A stretch of 64,000 nucleotides of DNA from Soonwooa sp. Its GTDB lineage: Bacteria > Bacteroidota > Bacteroidia > Flavobacteriales > Weeksellaceae. Where the stretch lies: positions 1 to 64,000 of the forward strand of contig NZ_JASLDS010000071.1 of NCBI RefSeq assembly GCF_030151385.1, given 5' to 3'. Positions 60,797 through 64,000 of this stretch are shown here, in pieces (position 1 is the stretch's first letter; each line of letters begins with the position of its first letter). The notes beneath the pieces were generated by a model. The model ran no database searches. It was not told the DNA's origin and saw only the letters and a program-made list of their open reading frames with translations. The position numbers and the translations under genes are program-made.

Positions 60797-62758
60797 TTAG
60801 TCTACGTCTTTGTTCAAGAACTTGTTCTCGCGAAGTTGTACTCTTCCGTTGTGGTCACTCAAGAAGTTATTGATATTTTGATCAGAAGCATTAGCGCCGT
60901 CTAATTCAATATTTTTTCTTTTGAATGCTGGAATGTTTTCAAACTCTTCGACGTGATCGAATTTTTGATAACGTGAGTTAAACTCTTTTAGCTTGTTTCT
61001 TCTTTCCTGAATCTTGTTAGACTCTGGCGACTTGTTGATAAAAGTAAACTCCGACTCGTCAATTGCTTCTTCTACAACTGGCTTTTCAAAAGTTTTTTCA
61101 ACTGGCTTTTCGATTGGTTTTGGCTCGTTAACCGCAGGACGATTGTAAAGCATATCAGGTTTTGGAACTTGGATTTCTTCCTTAATTTCTCTTTCGAAAA
61201 CTGGGTTAAAATCTTCTTCAACGTCTTCCTCTACACGATTAATCTTTGCCTCAACTTCTTCTTCCTTGTGTACAAACAAAGCTTCTTCTTTGATAGGCTC
61301 GTTGATTACAAAGTTAATTTCAACAGGTTTTTCCTCGTCGGTGATTTGGATACTTTGTTGCGGCGTAACTTTGTTTTCCACCTCAAAAGTAAAAGCTTGC
61401 GCTTCTAAGTCTTCATTTTGACTATATTCTTCCTCTTCATCATAATTAAAAAGGTTGAATTCTTGAGGTGCTTCGTCTTGCTCCCAATTTTGGTTGAAGC
61501 TTTCGGATTCTTCTTTTTCGAAAAACTTAACTTCTTGCGGAACTTCTTCTACAGCAGCCCCCGCGAAATTATTAGTTGGAAAATTGGGAGTTGAAAAATC
61601 CTCGTCATCTTCTAGACGGAAAACATTTTTGCCTCCGTTGTCGAAACCATGTTCTGCATCTCTTTCAGCTCTTGTCTTGAAAGGAGAATCTGTGCGTCTT
61701 GGCATATTTGGATCTCTGTCGCCAAAAAGATTAATTTTTTCAATTGGCTCTTTAGCGTTAGTTTGTCTAACATCATCTTTTGAGAATCCTGTAGCGATAA
61801 CCAATACGCTGATTGCATCACCTAATTCTTCATCCGAACCAACCCCGAAAATAATATCTGCTGTGTTACCAGCTTCTCTTTGGATATAGTCGTTGATGAT
61901 ACCGATTTCGTCCATTGTTGCTTCCTCGTTACCAGAACGGATAAGAAGTAAAACATTTTTCGCACCAGTAATTTTGTTATCGTTCAATAACGGAGAGTCC
62001 AAAGCTTTTTTAACAGCTTCTTCCGCTTTGTTTTCGCCTTGTGCAGTACCAGTTGACATTAGCGCTGTACCAGAATTCTGAAGTACAGATTTGGCATCAC
62101 GGAAGTCAATGTTAACATCGAAGTAACCTGTAATAACTTCTGCCATACCTTTCGCAGCATTTGTCAACACTTCATCGGCTTTTGAGAATCCAGATTTGAA
62201 TCCTAAGTTTCCGAATTGTTGTCTTAATTTATCATTGTTAATAACGATAAGTGAGTCAACGTTATTTCTCAATTTATCCAAACCTAATTCTGCTTGGTCA
62301 AGACGTCTTTTGCCTTCGAAACTGAAAGGTACTGTTACAATACCCACAGTTAAAATGCCCATCTCTTTAGCCACTTTCGCGATAACTGGCGCAGCACCTG
62401 TACCAGTACCACCGCCCATACCTGCTGTGATGAAAACCATTTTGGTATTTTGTCCCATTGCGGCTTTGATCTCGTCGATACTTTCGATAGCTGCTTTTTC
62501 GCCAACTTCAGGATCAGCACCAGCGCCAAGACCTTCGGTCATTGTAATGCCTAACTGAACTTTGTTAGCGACAGGGTTATTATCTAAAGTTTGAGCGTCT
62601 GTATTGCAAATCACGAAATCTACACCGTAGATTCCTTTTTCGTACATGTGCTTAAGTGCATTGTTTCCACCGCCACCAACACCAATAACTTTGATGATCG
62701 CAGAGTTGCCTTTTGGTAGGTCAAATGAAAATCCTTGATTGCTATTTGTATTTTCCAT
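60797..62758 (-). CDS. ftsZ: Cell division GTPase FtsZ with a very long C-terminal linker
   Basis: FtsZ polymerises into the division ring. The 653-residue protein has the nucleotide-binding VGGGGNNALKHM, the tubulin signature ITAGMGGGTGTGAAPVIAKV, the synergy-loop region FRDAKSVLQNSGTALMSTG in part, and DIIFGVGSDEEL. After the folded core (about 1-330) comes a roughly 290-residue acidic linker rich in Glu, Asn and Pro with VEKTFEKPV-like repeats, then a conserved tail ending NKFLNKDVD. E. coli FtsZ is 383 residues, so the linker is greatly extended, as in other Flavobacteriia. ftsA lies 62 bases upstream. Confidence 0.96.
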   Translation of the reverse strand: MENTNSNQGFSFDLPKGNSAIIKVIGVGGGGNNALKHMYEKGIYGVDFVICNTDAQTLDNNPVANKVQLGITMTEGLGAGADPEVGEKAAIESIDEIKAAMGQNTKMVFITAGMGGGTGTGAAPVIAKVAKEMGILTVGIVTVPFSFEGKRRLDQAELGLDKLRNNVDSLIVINNDKLRQQFGNLGFKSGFSKADEVLTNAAKGMAEVITGYFDVNIDFRDAKSVLQNSGTALMSTGTAQGENKAEEAVKKALDSPLLNDNKITGAKNVLLLIRSGNEEATMDEIGIINDYIQREAGNTADIIFGVGSDEELGDAISVLVIATGFSKDDVRQTNAKEPIEKINLFGDRDPNMPRRTDSPFKTRAERDAEHGFDNGGKNVFRLEDDEDFSTPNFPTNNFAGAAVEEVPQEVKFFEKEESESFNQNWEQDEAPQEFNLFNYDEEEEYSQNEDLEAQAFTFEVENKVTPQQSIQITDEEKPVEINFVINEPIKEEALFVHKEEEVEAKINRVEEDVEEDFNPVFEREIKEEIQVPKPDMLYNRPAVNEPKPIEKPVEKTFEKPVVEEAIDESEFTFINKSPESNKIQERRNKLKEFNSRYQKFDHVEEFENIPAFKRKNIELDGANASDQNINNFLSDHNGRVQLRENKFLNKDVD

Positions 62759-62820
62759 TGTTGTTATATTATGCTATGTTCCGCTTTTACTATTTAAAAA
62801 TAGCTTTTTAGCTTCTAATT

Positions 62821-64000
62821 TTATTCTACTTCTTCAAAGAATTTTTTAACTTTTTCTAAAATTGATTGCCCGAATGTCAATCGACCACCTTTTTGCTTAT
62901 GGTCTTTGATCACTTCTTGTACAAGTTTAGTTTCTTCTGGTTCTGTTGAGTTGATTACTTCTGGCTCAACTTTCTTTTCTACAACTTCTTCAACTTTTTC
63001 TGGTTCGTTGATGGTTTCTTTTTTGTCACGAATCTTAAGACTCTCCATCAATAATCCGATAGATGTTGCATACTCTGGACCTTTCAGTTGTTGGTTTTTG
63101 TCATTGCTAACATACTCGTTAGAGAAACCAATTCTGCTGTCGAATCCTGTAATGTAGTTTGCCAACTGTCTTAGGTGTTTTAGGTTAGATCCACCACCTG
63201 TCAAAACAATACCAGCAATTAATTTTTTCTTTTGCTCGAATGCGCCGTAAGCTTTTAGTTCGGTATTTACCATTTCTAAAACCTCTTCGATACGGGCACT
63301 AATAATCTGCGCCAACATCTTTAGCGAAATTTCTTTATCTGGACGACCATGCAAACCAGGAATGGTTACAAAGGTGCTGTCTTTTTCTAAATCTGGAACT
63401 GCAGAACCAAAATTAACTTTCAGCTTTTCTGCATGTTTTTCGATAATAGAACATCCTTCTTTGATGTCATCTGTGATAATCCCACCACCGTAAGGAATAA
63501 CACAAGTATGACGGATGATATTATCTTTGAAGATAGCGATATCTGTTGTACCGCCGCCAATGTCAACAATCGCAACACCAGCTTCTTTTTCTTCTTTTGT
63601 TAAAACAGATTCTGACGATGCCAAAGGTTCTAGCGTCAAAGCTTCCATATCCAGACCTGCTTCGCGGATACATCTTACGATGTTACGAATAGATCCCATT
63701 TGTCCTACAACAACATGGAAGTTAGCTTCTAGACGCTTACCATGCATACCAATTGGCTCTTGGATTTCGCCTTCAGAATCTACTTTGTAATCCTGTGGAA
63801 GAACATGGATAATTTCTTCACCAGGAAGCATCACCAACTTCTTAACCTGATCTTTAAGGGCTTCGATGTCGTCTTCTGTGATGTACTTGTCCGGATGTTC
63901 TCTCATGATATAATCCGAATGTTGCAAAGAGCGGATATGCTTGCCCGCAATCCCAACCGTCACTTTACGAATTGAAACACCAGCGCTAGCTTCTGCCTGT
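62821..64000 (-). CDS. ftsA: Cell division protein FtsA (partial, 5' end outside the window)
   Basis: FtsA is the actin-like membrane tether of the Z ring. The frame stays open to the window edge (reading AEASAGVSIRKVTVGIAGKH), so the N-terminus is missing and the GTG at 63963 is not the start. Visible are the SHS2-like region with HVLPQDYKVD, the phosphate loop VAIVDIGGGTTDIAIFKDN, VIPYGGGIITDDI and the adenosine motif AGIVLTGGGSNLKHL. A Glu-rich insert precedes the terminal amphipathic helix FGQSILEKVKKFFEEV, the likely membrane anchor. It is the first visible gene of the ftsA-ftsZ-yqeY operon. Confidence 0.93.
   Translation of the reverse strand, partial: QAEASAGVSIRKVTVGIAGKHIRSLQHSDYIMREHPDKYITEDDIEALKDQVKKLVMLPGEEIIHVLPQDYKVDSEGEIQEPIGMHGKRLEANFHVVVGQMGSIRNIVRCIREAGLDMEALTLEPLASSESVLTKEEKEAGVAIVDIGGGTTDIAIFKDNIIRHTCVIPYGGGIITDDIKEGCSIIEKHAEKLKVNFGSAVPDLEKDSTFVTIPGLHGRPDKEISLKMLAQIISARIEEVLEMVNTELKAYGAFEQKKKLIAGIVLTGGGSNLKHLRQLANYITGFDSRIGFSNEYVSNDKNQQLKGPEYATSIGLLMESLKIRDKKETINEPEKVEEVVEKKVEPEVINSTEPEETKLVQEVIKDHKQKGGRLTFGQSILEKVKKFFEEVE

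Noticed and set aside
61494..61889. 131-codon Ser/Pro-rich antisense frame in ftsZ
   Set aside because: Its composition is what the complement of the FtsZ linker and core gives; no independent signal supports it.
1..64000. CRISPR array, prophage, integrase or restriction system
   Set aside because: No regularly spaced repeats, Cas, phage, integrase or restriction-modification proteins were found; the helicase at 36.7 kb alone is not enough to call a defence system.

Overview
The window is a stretch of chromosome from a member of the Bacteroidota, most likely the Chryseobacterium/Epilithonimonas/Kaistella group (Weeksellaceae, Flavobacteriia). The evidence is low GC content, many genes preceded by the Bacteroidota -7 promoter element TAnnTTTG rather than by strong Shine-Dalgarno sites, clade-typical families (DUF4271 next to hemD, DUF4296, DUF4835/PorD, DUF5689, DUF4126, a VGIGT-type secreted protein) and three TonB-dependent receptors. 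Gene content is mostly housekeeping. I see no rRNA, tRNA, CRISPR array, prophage, transposase or integrase.

Layout. 1-4.2 kb: start of rsfS, then birA, facing a leftward operon of a polyprenol-phosphate glycosyltransferase, a DUF4296 lipoprotein, tgt and lptG. 4.3-8.4 kb: DUF4271-hemD, oligopeptidase B and small conserved proteins. 8.5-12.2 kb: a histidine kinase/response regulator pair, a lipoprotein with a duplicated His/Cys motif, and an L,D-transpeptidase. 12.5-15.8 kb: a metal-handling operon (Cys-rich exported protein, exported HMA protein, TonB receptor with its own HMA domain). 15.9-26.6 kb: msrB, acyl-CoA dehydrogenase, pgi-methyltransferase, folD-queE, a sugar-phosphate transferase, mlaE-mlaF and an outer-membrane barrel. 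27-32 kb: a VGIGT secreted protein and a probable NAD-precursor salvage locus (NrtR-like regulator, TonB receptor, NadR). 32-41 kb: M14 and M1 peptidases, coaX, and a leftward TonB-like protein-tadA-membrane helicase unit. 41-50.5 kb: lepA, superoxide dismutase, and a divergent secreted nuclease / TonB receptor / DUF5689 lipoprotein locus. 50.5-53.7 kb: DUF4126, rnpA, tcdA, tatD and a TetR regulator. 53.8-59.2 kb: bamD, rpoZ, coaBC, porD and recN. 59.6-64 kb: bacilliredoxin, yqeY, ftsZ and the truncated ftsA.

Most interesting signals: (1) a GC-rich intergenic repeat in two close copies (43.5 and 59.5 kb) and one diverged copy (33.8 kb), whose close copies carry compensatory base changes in two helices and so look like a structured element; (2) a shared TTGCGTYAA motif and two inverted repeats in the promoters of the NrtR-like gene and of the TonB receptor-nadR operon; (3) an HMA domain fused to a TonB receptor inside a Cys-rich operon; (4) loss of textbook residues in three core enzymes (tgt zinc cysteines, CoaC Asn/Cys, the glutarate-binding Arg of a GcdH-like dehydrogenase); (5) an SF2 helicase with a predicted membrane hairpin translationally coupled to tadA.
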